Shown here in pieces: positions 54,479 to 63,330 of a DNA stretch of 64,000 nucleotides (position 1 is its first letter; every line of letters begins with the position of its first letter). Position numbers and translations under genes: made by a program. Under the pieces are notes generated by a model. That model was not told where the DNA came from and searched no databases. It saw nothing but the letters and a program-made list of their open reading frames with translations. This DNA comes from Streptomyces niveus (GTDB lineage Bacteria > Actinomycetota > Actinomycetes > Streptomycetales > Streptomycetaceae), in contig NZ_CP018047.1 of assembly GCF_002009175.1 (NCBI RefSeq), positions 5,580,001 to 5,644,000 on the forward strand, given 5' to 3'.

Positions 54479-55341
54479 GCCGTCCGGTCCGCCCGGCCCG
54501 TGAGTTCGCGGGCGCGGCGGACCGTCGCCGCGTCGACCATCGCGCCCCCGCTGTCGCGGAACGCGCCGCTGCCCGCGTCCACCCGGTGCTCGAACAGGTC
54601 CAACAGGGCGTGCGCGTCCGCCAGTTCGCCGGGGTCGACGCCGAACACCTCGTTGGCGACGGCGACCTGGACCGGGTGGATGCAGGCGCGCCCCTGGAAG
54701 CCGAGCCCGCGCAGCCGCAGGCTCGACGTACGGAACGCCTCGGGGTCCGAGGCGTGCACCGACACGGGCGCCACGGCCGAGACGAGACCGTGCGCGGCCG
54801 TGTGCGCGACCGTCAGACCGCGAGCCCAGTCGAGCAACTGGTCGCCGGGGGCGGAGTCGGGAGCCATCCGCAGATCGGCCCGCAGATCGACCTCGCCGAG
54901 CTGGAGGTGGCGTACCCCGGCGCGGCCCGCGGTGTCGGCGAGCGAGAGCACCCCGGTGGCGCTCTCGATCAGCAGCCCCAGCGCGACCTCCGGTGCGGCG
55001 GCCACCAGCGCGATCAGCGCGTCCAGATCGGCCCCGGCCGTCGCCTTCGGCATCCACAGCCCGTCGACACGGCCCGTGGCCAGCAGCGCGCGGGCGTCGT
55101 CCCGGCCACGGGCGCCCTCGTTGATCCGTACCCACAGCTCGGGGCCCCCGGCGGCGCGCTCCTGGGCGAAGGCGACGGCGGCGGCGCGCGCCCCGTCCTT
55201 CCTCGACGGCGCGACGGCGTCCTCCAGATCGAGGATCAGCGCGTCCGCTCCCGAGCGCGGCGCGGCGCGCAGAAAGCGGGGCTGGTCGGCGGGTACGTAC
55301 AGATGGGAGCGGGGCGGCTGACCGGGCATGGGCGCTGGCAT
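54475..55341 (-). CDS. HpcH/HpaI-family CoA-ester lyase (CitE/Mcl-like)
   Basis: A 288-residue TIM-barrel lyase of the CitE/malyl-CoA lyase class: SHLYVPADQPRFLRAAPRSG, LILDLEDAVAPSRK (CoA/Mg region), the metal Glu in LGLLIESATG and the Asp in LGEVDLRADL. Such enzymes cleave or form beta-hydroxyacyl-CoA thioesters (citryl-, malyl-, citramalyl-CoA). Start ATG 55341 has AAGGAG upstream. It diverges from the MBL/CoA-transferase pair, and a shared 17-nt element lies in the gap. Substrate not identified. Confidence 0.88.
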   Translation of the reverse strand: MPAPMPGQPPRSHLYVPADQPRFLRAAPRSGADALILDLEDAVAPSRKDGARAAAVAFAQERAAGGPELWVRINEGARGRDDARALLATGRVDGLWMPKATAGADLDALIALVAAAPEVALGLLIESATGVLSLADTAGRAGVRHLQLGEVDLRADLRMAPDSAPGDQLLDWARGLTVAHTAAHGLVSAVAPVSVHASDPEAFRTSSLRLRGLGFQGRACIHPVQVAVANEVFGVDPGELADAHALLDLFEHRVDAGSGAFRDSGGAMVDAATVRRARELTGRADRTA

Positions 55342-55366
55342 GAACACTCCTTACACATCATGAATC

Positions 55367-55383
55367 AGATGATGCATTTTCCA
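55367..55383. promoter_or_regulatory. Candidate GntR operator, copy 1
   Basis: AGATGATGCATTTTCCA, identical to 59494-59510, in an AT-rich gap between divergent genes. A wider dyad (CATCAT...ATGATG, 55357-55373) surrounds it. Confidence 0.65.
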
Positions 55384-55495
55384 TGATGGTGATGTAGTTT
55401 GCGACTCACCATACTTCAAGACCGGGTGTCACATACGGAAGTGGGCGTGGCCCCGGACCCGTGACCCGGACTCGTAACTACGGGAGGACCGCGGC

Positions 55496-56506
55496 GTGTT
55501 CGAAGCCGACAGCGTGACGATTACCGTGCTGGTCGAGAACCAGGTGGACATGCTGCTGCCCGACCAGGCCAGCCCCACCGGCGGCCACGGCGGCGACGGT
55601 GTGGACGACCACTGCGTCTCCCGGTACGGACTGATCGAGCACTTCGATCCCAAGCGCGTGCCGCCCCAGGCCGAGAACGGCATCAGCTTCCTGGTCGAGG
55701 CGGTACGGGGCCGCCACAGCGTGCGCGTCCTGTTCGACGTCGGCCTCACCGGCACCGTCCTCGAACACAACATGCGGGTGCTCGGCGTCGACCCCGCCTC
55801 CATCGACCATGTCGTCATCAGCCATGGCCATCCGGACCATTTCGGTGGAATCCACCGCTTCCTCGACCTCGCCGGACGCCCGATCCCCGTCGCCACCCAC
55901 GCCGACGCGGAACTCCCGCGCTACGCCGTGATGGGCGACGGCCGCACCTCCTCCGTCTACAACGCGGCGTTCCGGTTCGGCGAGGTCGAGAGGTCCGGCG
56001 GCGTACCCGTACTGACCCAGGACTCCCTCGACCTCGGCTGCGGCGTGCACACCACCGGGGTGATCCCCAGGAAGGTCGCCTTCGAGGCGGGCGCCGCACC
56101 GGCGTTCAAGCCCGGCGACCCCGGCCTCTACCAGGTCTCACCGGAGGGAAAGCTCCGCCGCGACGAGGTCATGGACGAGATGGGGCTCGTGATCGACGTA
56201 CGCGGCCAGGGGCTCGTCGTCCTCACCGGCTGCGCGCACGCCGGAGTCGTCAACACGATCGAGCAGGCGCGCGCGGTGTGCGGACCCAAGCCCGTACGCG
56301 CCGTGATGGGCGGATTCCACCTCGGCTTCCCCACCACCCCGGCGGAGAACGTCGGGCTGACCGCCGCCGCGTTCGCCGAACTGGAGGTCGCGACCGTCAT
56401 GCCGATGCACTGCTCCGGACTGCGCACCCACACCCTGCTGTCCACCGACATGTCCGCCAACTACGTGCAGCCCGCGGTCGGCACCGTGCTGCGCTTCGGC
56501 CGCTGA
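55496..56506 (+). CDS. MBL-fold metallohydrolase (DHPS-like subgroup)
   Basis: A 336-residue metallohydrolase: VISHGHPDHFGGIHRFLD has the zinc HxHxDH; LTGCAHAGVVNTIEQA and FHLGF are those of the group annotated as dihydropterin aminobenzene-phosphate synthase-like. Whether it makes or hydrolyses a phosphate/thioester is not known. GTG 55496 with GGGAGGA upstream. It overlaps the CoA-transferase gene start by 1 nt (TGATG), so they form one operon, diverging from the lyase. Confidence 0.85.
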   Translation: MFEADSVTITVLVENQVDMLLPDQASPTGGHGGDGVDDHCVSRYGLIEHFDPKRVPPQAENGISFLVEAVRGRHSVRVLFDVGLTGTVLEHNMRVLGVDPASIDHVVISHGHPDHFGGIHRFLDLAGRPIPVATHADAELPRYAVMGDGRTSSVYNAAFRFGEVERSGGVPVLTQDSLDLGCGVHTTGVIPRKVAFEAGAAPAFKPGDPGLYQVSPEGKLRRDEVMDEMGLVIDVRGQGLVVLTGCAHAGVVNTIEQARAVCGPKPVRAVMGGFHLGFPTTPAENVGLTAAAFAELEVATVMPMHCSGLRTHTLLSTDMSANYVQPAVGTVLRFGR

Positions 56507-57681
56507 TGAGCGGCGACCTGCGGGGCATCCGGGTGATCGCGGTCGAACAGGCCGTCGCGGCGCCCCTGTGCACCCGCCATCTGGCCGACCTCGGAGCCGA
56601 GGTCGTCAAGATCGAGCGGCCCGGCGGCGGCGACTTCGCCCGCGGCTACGACGAGAGCGTGCACGGTCTGGCCAGCCACTTCGTCTGGCTCAACCGGGGC
56701 AAGCGCAGCGTCGTACTCGACCTGAAGACCGAGCCGGGGCGGCGGGCGCTGCGCCAACTGCTCGCCGGGGCCGACGTCCTGGTCTGCAATCTGGCGCCCG
56801 GCGCCCTGAACCGGATCATCACCGACGAGGCCCTGGCGGAACTCAACCCGCGCCTGGTGCGCTGCTATCTCTCCGGCTACGGCCCGTCCGGCCCCTACGC
56901 CGACCGCAAGGCGTACGACGCGCTGGTGCAGGGCGAGGCCGGCACGATCTCCGCCACGGGCACCCCCGAGAACCCGGCCAAACCCGGTGTCTCCCTCGCG
57001 GACCTGGCCGGCGGCTCGTACGCGCTCAGTGCCGTCACCTCCGCCCTGTACGCCCGGACACGGACCGGCCTCGGGCGGCGGATCGACATCGCGCTGTTCG
57101 ACGTGCTGCTGGAGTGGATGAGTCCGCTGCTGCTCGCCGAACTGCACTCCGGTTCCGCGCCCGCGCCGGCCGGACTGCGGCACGCCAGCATCGCCCCGTA
57201 CGGGCCGTACACGACGGCCGACGGGCAGGACGTGCTGATCGCCGTGCAGAACGAGGGGCAGTGGCAGCGGCTCTGCCGCACCGTGCTCGACGACGCGGCG
57301 CTGCTCGACGACCCGGACTTCAGCTCGAACACCGCGCGGGTACGGCACCGTGAACGCACCGAACGGGCGGTGCAGGCACGGCTCATCACCCTGTCCACCG
57401 CCGAGGTCACCGCCCGGCTCGAAGCGGCGGACGTGCCGCACGCGCGGCTGAACCAGATCGCCGACGTACTGGCCCATCCGCAGGCGCAGGCCACCGGGCG
57501 CTGGTCGGAGGCGACGCTGCCGGACGGACGGGCGGTCCGGGTGGTCACCTCGCCGCTGCACCGCGCACCCGAGCCGCCGGGCGGCCGGAGGGTGCCCGCG
57601 CTGGGGGAGCACACCGCCGAGGTACTGGCCGAACTCGGGCTGTCCGAGGCGGACATGGCCGAGCGGGAGCCGGCCGGGTAG
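56506..57681 (+). CDS. Class III CoA-transferase (CaiB/BaiF family)
   Basis: A 391-residue CoA-transferase: GIRVIAVEQAVAAPLCTRHL, LGAEVVKIERPGGGD, YGPSGPYADRKAYDALVQGE, whose Asp is the catalytic residue, and LADLAGGSYALSAVT. Class III enzymes move CoA from a donor acid to a substrate acid without hydrolysis. Together with the CitE-like lyase it suggests CoA activation of an acid followed by C-C cleavage; this is inferred. Complete length. Confidence 0.92.
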   Translation: MSGDLRGIRVIAVEQAVAAPLCTRHLADLGAEVVKIERPGGGDFARGYDESVHGLASHFVWLNRGKRSVVLDLKTEPGRRALRQLLAGADVLVCNLAPGALNRIITDEALAELNPRLVRCYLSGYGPSGPYADRKAYDALVQGEAGTISATGTPENPAKPGVSLADLAGGSYALSAVTSALYARTRTGLGRRIDIALFDVLLEWMSPLLLAELHSGSAPAPAGLRHASIAPYGPYTTADGQDVLIAVQNEGQWQRLCRTVLDDAALLDDPDFSSNTARVRHRERTERAVQARLITLSTAEVTARLEAADVPHARLNQIADVLAHPQAQATGRWSEATLPDGRAVRVVTSPLHRAPEPPGGRRVPALGEHTAEVLAELGLSEADMAEREPAG

Positions 57682-57701
57682 CACCTGCCAGGCCTTCGAA
57701 C

Positions 57702-57743
57702 GCTGCTTGAACTGTCCCGGCAGGCCCGGACGGTTCAAGCGGC
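57702..57743. terminator. Hairpin between CoA-transferase and GntR genes
   Basis: GCTGCTTGAACTGTCC pairs with GGACGGTTCAAGCGGC (14 of 16, rest G-T) between convergent stops. Confidence 0.7.
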
Positions 57744-57752
57744 GCGCCGGTC

Positions 57753-58532
57753 TCAGTCGTTGTCGACGTCGAACGGGTCGGCGACCGCCCGGCCCGTCAA
57801 GTGCTTGCCCAGCGCCAGGAAGCTGCGCGAGAGGTGCCACTCCGTGGCCTTCGCCAGCGCGTCGCCGTCGCCGAGGCGGGCGGCGGCCAGCATGGAACGG
57901 TGTTCGTTGGAGGTCTCGTCGGCGCGGTCGTGGAGTACCTGGAGCACGTCCCACGGGAACTTCTGCCAGAGCTGCTCGATCTCCGCCGCCAGCCCCTCGT
58001 TGCCGCACTTGGCGTAGAAGAGGAAGTGGAACTGGTAGTTGGCCGCGTTCAGCCGCGCCCTGTCCCCTTCCTCGGCCGCCTGCTCCATGTCGGTCACCAG
58101 CCGCTCGGCCAGGTCGATGTCCAGCGGCGAGAGTCGCCGGGCGGCGCGCTGCATGGCGTACGGCTCCACGAGGCGCCGCAGCAGGTAGACGGTCTTGACC
58201 TGCTCGTAGTCGGCGTCCGCGACCCTGACGCCCTTGTGCGGCTCCCCGACCAGCACACCCTCGGCCTCCAGCAGGCGCAGCGCCTCGCGGACCGGGGTGA
58301 TGCTGGTGTCGAACATCGCGGCGAGCACGTCCTGCTGGATACGGCTGCCGCGGGGCAGCTCGCCCTCGCTGATCATCCGCCGCAGCTCGGTCGCGATGCG
58401 GTCCCGCTTGGTCGGCGCCTTGGCCGACGACTTGGCGGCCGACTTGGCCGGTTTCGGCACGGTTCTGGCGACGCCCTTGGGTACGACGCCGTCAGTCGTG
58501 CTGGTCTTGGTTCGTCGGGACTGCGGCGGCAT
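57753..58532 (-). CDS. GntR/FadR-family regulator
   Basis: A 259-residue regulator. A basic Ala/Lys-rich N-terminal extension (about 45 residues, KPAKSAAKSSAKAPTKRD) precedes the GntR HTH RIQQDVLAAMFDTSITPVRE, and then an FCD effector domain with metal-type His residues in NYQFHFLFY, NEHRSML and EWHLSRSF. Its likely ligand is a small organic acid or CoA-linked catabolite. It sits inside the module whose promoters share the 17-nt element. ATG 58532 with AAGGA upstream. Confidence 0.9.
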   Translation of the reverse strand: MPPQSRRTKTSTTDGVVPKGVARTVPKPAKSAAKSSAKAPTKRDRIATELRRMISEGELPRGSRIQQDVLAAMFDTSITPVREALRLLEAEGVLVGEPHKGVRVADADYEQVKTVYLLRRLVEPYAMQRAARRLSPLDIDLAERLVTDMEQAAEEGDRARLNAANYQFHFLFYAKCGNEGLAAEIEQLWQKFPWDVLQVLHDRADETSNEHRSMLAAARLGDGDALAKATEWHLSRSFLALGKHLTGRAVADPFDVDND

Positions 58533-58671
58533 GTCGTGGTCCTTCTGTCGTGGGCGCTCGGTGAGCGGTGGGGGAGCGGGCGGCGGGCCCGACGAGTGTC
58601 GCATCGAACGGAACGAACGGTGTGGCGTGGGCGATTGAGGACGGACCGGCGGGCCGGCGGGCGGGCGGACA

Positions 58672-59478
58672 TCAGTCGGCGGGCGCGGTGCGCAGCCCGT
58701 CGTGGAAGGCGGCGAGCGCGGCGGCGAAGGCCTCGGGCTCGTCCAGATAGGCGACATGGCCCGCGCCCGGCACGACGGCGCTGCCGCCGCCGAGCCGTTC
58801 GGCCAGCGCGTCGGCCGCCGCGGCGGGGACCCGGTGGTCCCGCGCGCCGCGCAGCACCTGACAGGGCAGGCCGACCGGACCCGGCCGCGCGTGCGCGGTC
58901 CAGCCGAGCGTGGCGCGCAGCGAGTCGATCAGGACCTCGGGCCGGGTGCCGGCCATCGAGCGGCGCAGCAGGTCACGGTGGGCGGGATCGGCGGACAGGA
59001 GCGTGCTGTCGACGTAGTTCCGGGCGAAGAGGGCCGCGCCGTCGCGGTTGAGCGCGGCGCGGGTGTCGGCGGGGCGGCGGGCCGCCTCGGCGCCACCGGC
59101 CGGGGGGAATCCGACCAGCGTCAGCGAACGCACCCGGTCCGGGTGCCGCTGCGCCAGGGCGAGCGCGACGAGCGCGCCGAGCCCGGACCCGACCACATCC
59201 ACGGGCCGGAGCGCATCCTCGGGCCCGCCGACGTCCTGGGACCCGACCACATCCTCGTACCCGACCGCGTCTTCGGACCCGCCCGCGGACGCGGACAAAG
59301 CCGTGCCCACCGCCCCGTCCACGGTGAACGGTTCGGCGGCGCGGGCCCCGTGGCCCGGCAGGTCGAGCGCCTTCAAGTGCCGTCCGCCCGCGCCGAGATG
59401 GCGCAGCGCGGGCTCCCAGGTCGCGGCGTCGCCGCCCCAGGTGTGCAGCAGGAGAAGAGGGTTCGCCCTCGTGGTCAT
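58672..59478 (-). CDS. Alpha/beta-hydrolase-fold protein with altered nucleophile elbow
   Basis: A 268-residue alpha/beta-hydrolase-fold protein: LLLLHTWGGDAATWEPALRH, then LDLPGHGARAAEP, and acid/base residues in GARDHRVPAAAADAL and GAGHVAYLDEPEAF. The nucleophile motif aligning with GxSxG reads VVGSGLGALVALALAQRHPD, so Gly stands where Ser is expected. A hexapeptide tract (GSEDAV, GYEDVV, GSQDVG, GPEDAL, RPVDVV) directly precedes it. Catalysis may be lost or use another residue. It diverges from the ABC transporter. Confidence 0.82.
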   Translation of the reverse strand: MTTRANPLLLLHTWGGDAATWEPALRHLGAGGRHLKALDLPGHGARAAEPFTVDGAVGTALSASAGGSEDAVGYEDVVGSQDVGGPEDALRPVDVVGSGLGALVALALAQRHPDRVRSLTLVGFPPAGGAEAARRPADTRAALNRDGAALFARNYVDSTLLSADPAHRDLLRRSMAGTRPEVLIDSLRATLGWTAHARPGPVGLPCQVLRGARDHRVPAAAADALAERLGGGSAVVPGAGHVAYLDEPEAFAAALAAFHDGLRTAPAD

Positions 59479-59493
59479 AGGCACCTCATACCA

Positions 59494-59510
59494 AGATGAT
59501 GCATTTTCCA
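59494..59510. promoter_or_regulatory. Candidate GntR operator, copy 2
   Basis: AGATGATGCATTTTCCA, identical to 55367-55383, in the gap between the hydrolase-fold gene and the ABC ATPase gene. Confidence 0.65.
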
Positions 59511-59564
59511 GATTCTGAAGTATAGCTATTGCATGTCAGGCATCCTAGTCCCAGAATCCCCGGT

Positions 59565-60374
59565 ATGACCACGATCAAAGCGGTGCGCCAAGCCGCACCG
59601 GCCGACGGCGACGAAGCCGGTGCCACGGTCAGGCTGGACGGCCTGACCATGCGATTCGGCGAGCGCACGGTTTCCAAGGACATCAACCTGACCATCGGCG
59701 CCGGCGAGGTGCTCTCCATCGTCGGACCGTCCGGCTGCGGCAAGACCACCCTGCTGAGGGCGGTCGCCGGTCTCATCCCGCCGGCCGAGGGCGCCGTCCG
59801 TATCGACGGCCACGTGGTGGACGGCACCCCGGACGGCGTGGCCATGGTCTTCCAGCACTTCGGCCTCTTCCCCTGGAAGACGGTCGAGTCGAACGTCGCC
59901 TACGCGCTGCGCGTGCGGGGGACGGGAAAGAAGGAAGCGCTCGACCGGGCACGGGAGTTGATCACCCTCGTCGGCCTCACCGGCTTCGAGAAGTCGTACC
60001 CCCATCAGCTGTCCGGCGGCATGCAGCAGCGCACCGGTCTCGCCAGGGCCCTGGCGGTGCGCCCCCGGCTGCTCCTCATGGACGAGCCCTTCGGCGCGCT
60101 GGACGCCCAGACGCGCGAAGTGCTCCAGTTCGAACTGCTGCGCATCTGGCAGGACCACCCCGTGACGATGCTGTTCGTCACCCACTCGATAGACGAGGCC
60201 GTCCTCTTCGGGAACCGGATCGCCGTACTCAACGGCCGCCCCAGCGGCGTGGCCGAGCTGATCGACGTAACGCTTCCGCGGCACCGGGACCGTTCCGTGA
60301 CGGCGATGCCGGAGTTCCTGGCGATCCGTGAGCGCGTCTGGTCCCTGATCATGAACGCCGAATCCGGCCGCTGA
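59565..60374 (+). CDS. ABC transporter ATP-binding protein (NitT/TauT type)
   Basis: A 269-residue ABC ATPase of the nitrate/sulfonate/bicarbonate type. Walker A IVGPSGCGKTTLLRAVAG, Q-loop with VFQHFGLFPWKTVESNV (a family-typical FPWKTV), signature LSGGMQQRTGLARALAV, Walker B LLMDEPFGALD and a switch His in VTHSIDEAV. With the downstream binding protein and two permeases it makes a complete importer. A possible leaderless or weak-site start at ATG 59565; the preceding 12 codons upstream are less typical. Confidence 0.92.
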   Translation: MTTIKAVRQAAPADGDEAGATVRLDGLTMRFGERTVSKDINLTIGAGEVLSIVGPSGCGKTTLLRAVAGLIPPAEGAVRIDGHVVDGTPDGVAMVFQHFGLFPWKTVESNVAYALRVRGTGKKEALDRARELITLVGLTGFEKSYPHQLSGGMQQRTGLARALAVRPRLLLMDEPFGALDAQTREVLQFELLRIWQDHPVTMLFVTHSIDEAVLFGNRIAVLNGRPSGVAELIDVTLPRHRDRSVTAMPEFLAIRERVWSLIMNAESGR

Positions 60375-60523
60375 CCGGCGCTGCCGGGCCGAGTCCGGCC
60401 CTGCCAGGCCCTGTCCGCCCCGTCCGGCCCTGACATACCCGGCGTGTCCCGCACGTCCGCCACGCCACACCCACCCTCAGCCCTGCCGTGCACCCTGGCG
60501 CGGAAGAAGAAGGAGCAGTTGCC

Positions 60524-61570
60524 ATGAAGTTTCCGCGACGCAGGTCCGCCCTGGTCGGTGCGGCCACCGTCCTCGCCCTCGTAGGCGCACTCGCCGGCTG
60601 TGGCGAAGGCGGCTCCGACACCGCCGCGGGTTCCGCCCCGGGCGGCGCCAAGATGACCATCGGCGTGCCGGGCATCCCGCCCATCTTCCTCAACACCGTC
60701 ATGTACGTGGGCGAGAAGCAGGGCTTCTTCAAGGACCGCGGCCTCGACGTCACCCTGCGCCCCCTGACGACCGGCGCCGACGTCGGCCGCGCGGTGCAGA
60801 GCGGCGAGATCCAGGGCGGCATCATCGGCACCCCGGGCGCCGTCGCCCTGCGGGCCACCGGCGGCTCGGTCGTCTCCGTGATGGGCTTCCCCAAGCCCAC
60901 CTACCTGCTGGCCAGCACCGACCCCGGCATCACGGACTGCGAGGCGGTCAAGGGCAAGACGGTGGCGGTGGACGCCGTGGGCGCGCCCAAGGCGCTCGCC
61001 CTGGCGGGCATGCTCAAGAGCTGCGGACTCGGCAAGAACGACGTCAGCACGATCAACGTCGGCGGTCCGCCCACGGTCGACGCGCTGGTGGCCGGACAGG
61101 TCAAGGTCGCCGTACTGCACCCGGACGAACTCGCCACCGTGCGGCAGAAGATCAAGTCCGGCACCGAGGCCCACGAGATCATGACGCTGGCCGGCGTCGA
61201 CCCGCTGGAGCACTACACGGTGCTCGTCGCACCCAAGAGCGCGCTGACCGGCGCGTCCCGCGAGCAGTGGGTCGACGTGGTCGCCGCCGTACGCGAGTCC
61301 ATCGCGTACATGAACGACCCGGCCAACCTCAAGGAGGTCGCGGCCATCGCATCCGGGGTCACGAAGGCGCCGGACAGTGTCACCGAGGCCGCGATGCCGA
61401 AGTTCCTCTCCCTCGGCGTCTGGCCGAAGTCGGGCGACGGCCTTGACCGCGCCGCCATCGAGCACACCATCGAGGGCGCCGTCGCGGCGGGCAACGTGCC
61501 CAAGCAGAAGGCGCCGACGTACGACGACATGGTCGACCCGTCCGTGTTCGCCGACGCGACGGGCAAGTGA
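60524..61570 (+). CDS. ABC transporter substrate-binding lipoprotein
   Basis: A 348-residue lipoprotein with lipobox LAGC near residue 28, then the NMT1/TauA/ThiY-like binding fold: IGVPGIPPIFLNTVMYVGEK, GFFKDRGLDVTLRPL, GEIQGGIIGTPGAVALRATG, and VKGKTVAVDAVGAPKALA. The family binds sulfonates, nitrate, pyrimidines, aromatic acids and similar small molecules, so the ligand cannot be read off. GAAGGAG lies 8 nt upstream. It overlaps the first permease start. Confidence 0.9.
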   Translation: MKFPRRRSALVGAATVLALVGALAGCGEGGSDTAAGSAPGGAKMTIGVPGIPPIFLNTVMYVGEKQGFFKDRGLDVTLRPLTTGADVGRAVQSGEIQGGIIGTPGAVALRATGGSVVSVMGFPKPTYLLASTDPGITDCEAVKGKTVAVDAVGAPKALALAGMLKSCGLGKNDVSTINVGGPPTVDALVAGQVKVAVLHPDELATVRQKIKSGTEAHEIMTLAGVDPLEHYTVLVAPKSALTGASREQWVDVVAAVRESIAYMNDPANLKEVAAIASGVTKAPDSVTEAAMPKFLSLGVWPKSGDGLDRAAIEHTIEGAVAAGNVPKQKAPTYDDMVDPSVFADATGK

Positions 61571-62439
61571 TGGGTACGCCCCCGGCCACCTCCCCGCACC
61601 CCGTGGCGCCACCCGACACACCCGGCACATCCGCGCTCCCGGCCGATGCGGTGCCGGCCGCGGGCCCGCCACGCGGCCGGCGCGTCGTCCGCCGGCTGAC
61701 ACCGCTCGCCATCTCGGCCGCCGGACTGCTCGTCGGACTCGGGCTCTGGCAGTGGGCGGGCCAACGCGACCCGGTCCTCTTCGCCACACCCGGCCGCTCG
61801 CTCTCGGCCCTGGCCACCATCACCGAGGACGGCACACTGCCGAGCGCGCTGCTCTCGTCGGGCCGCCTGCTCGTCGTCGGACTCGCCCTCGCGATCGTCG
61901 CCGGGGTCGGATTCGGCCTGCTGCTCTCCCGCGCCCGGCTGCTGCGCAGCAGCACCGACTGGCTGCTGTTCGCCCTCCAGTCCGTTCCGATCGTCGCCCT
62001 GGCCCCGCTGATCCTGTCGGCGTTCGGCTTCGGGCTGCCGGCCAAGACGCTGGTGGTCTTCCTGACCGCGGTGTTCCCCATCACCGTCAACACCGCGGAA
62101 GGAGCACACCGGGTGCCGACCACCCTGCTCGAAGTCGCCCGCACGTTCCGCAGCAGCGAGTGGCGGATCTGGAAGGACGTCCTGCTGCCGCACACCGTGC
62201 CGTACGCCATGACCGGCGTACGGCAGGGCATCGCGATGGCCTTCGTCGGCACCCTCGCCGCCGAGTTCTTCCTCAACGCCAGCGGCGTGGGCGGGCTGTT
62301 GCTCGCCGCGAGCACCCAGTTCGACTCGGCCACCGTGCTCGGGCTGACCCTGCTGGTGTCCGTACTGGCCGTCGCCCTGATGGGCTGCGGCCGGGCCGTC
62401 GAGGGCTACTTCGCACGGTGGCGGGAGGTGCGGCCATGA
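61570..62439 (+). CDS. ABC transporter permease 1
   Basis: A 289-residue inner membrane permease of the NitT/TauT type. After a disordered N-terminus, helices start at LAISAAGLLVGLGLWQWAG. The family core is LLLVVGLALAIVAGVGFGLL-like (LLVVGLALAIVAGVG), and the EAA-loop EVARTFRSSEWRIWKDVLLP. Start ATG 61570 overlaps the binding-protein stop (TGATG); GTG 61567 is an alternative. Next permease begins in a 4-nt overlap. Confidence 0.9.
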   Translation: MGTPPATSPHPVAPPDTPGTSALPADAVPAAGPPRGRRVVRRLTPLAISAAGLLVGLGLWQWAGQRDPVLFATPGRSLSALATITEDGTLPSALLSSGRLLVVGLALAIVAGVGFGLLLSRARLLRSSTDWLLFALQSVPIVALAPLILSAFGFGLPAKTLVVFLTAVFPITVNTAEGAHRVPTTLLEVARTFRSSEWRIWKDVLLPHTVPYAMTGVRQGIAMAFVGTLAAEFFLNASGVGGLLLAASTQFDSATVLGLTLLVSVLAVALMGCGRAVEGYFARWREVRP

Positions 62440-63287
62440 CACCGCGGACCATGACACCGAAGGCGCCCGCCGCGCCCCCGCCCGCCGCGAAGCGGCCCCG
62501 CCGCCGGGGTCAGGGCACCGACCCGGCCGTCGGCCGACGCGCCGACGTCATCGGGAAACTGACCGTCGCCGCCCTCGTCCTGGCCGTCTGGGAACTCTCC
62601 GTACGGCTCTGGCTGCCCGACTATCTGCCCACCCCCTCCGGCGTCGCCGGGGCCGCCCGGCCGACCCTGACCTCCCCGGAGTTCTCCACGGCGCTCGGCG
62701 AGACCCTGGGCGGAGTGGTGCTCGGCCTGCTCATCGGCTGCGTCGCGGGCACCGGACTCGGTCTCGCCGTCGGACGGGTGGCGTGGCTGCGCCATCTGAC
62801 CTCGCCGTACGTCAGCGGCCTGTACGCCATGCCGATGCTCGCGATCGTCCCCATGGCCACGATCTGGCTCGGCTACTCCGGCGAGACCCGGCTGGCCGTC
62901 ATCGCGCTCTCGGCGTTCCTGCCGTGCGTGGTCAGCACCGGCGACGGCGCCCGGAACGTACCGCTCCAGCTCTCCGAACTCGCGCAGATGCTGCGGCTGT
63001 CCCGCCCCCGGGTGGTGGTCGACGTACTGCTGCCGGCCACCCTCCCGTTCGTCGTCGCCGGCGTTCAGGTCGCCGTCGGCCGGGCGCTGGTCGGCGCGGT
63101 GGCCGTCGAATTCCTCGCCAGCCTGCCGGGACTCGGCACGTTCATCCTCACCAACGCCCGCTCGTTCGACCAGGACGCCGCGTTCGTCGCCGTCCTCGTG
63201 CTGGCCGTGCTCGGCATCGCCGCACGCACCGGGACCGAGGCGGCGCTGCGCCGGCTCGCGCCCTGGCACCTTCACGTCAACCGCTGA
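62436..63287 (+). CDS. ABC transporter permease 2
   Basis: A 283-residue second permease with about six helices; the N-terminal 40 residues are Pro/Ala/Arg-rich and disordered. VLGLLIGCVAGTGLGLAVGR and the EAA loop QMLRLSRPRVVVDVLLPATL identify the type. Two different permease genes imply a heterodimeric channel for the importer. Start overlaps the first permease (ATGA), with GGGAGG upstream. Confidence 0.9.
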   Translation: MTPRTMTPKAPAAPPPAAKRPRRRGQGTDPAVGRRADVIGKLTVAALVLAVWELSVRLWLPDYLPTPSGVAGAARPTLTSPEFSTALGETLGGVVLGLLIGCVAGTGLGLAVGRVAWLRHLTSPYVSGLYAMPMLAIVPMATIWLGYSGETRLAVIALSAFLPCVVSTGDGARNVPLQLSELAQMLRLSRPRVVVDVLLPATLPFVVAGVQVAVGRALVGAVAVEFLASLPGLGTFILTNARSFDQDAAFVAVLVLAVLGIAARTGTEAALRRLAPWHLHVNR

Positions 63288-63330
63288 CCACACCAAGAGC
63301 CGCCACAGAGCAGCCAGCAAGGAGCGAGAA

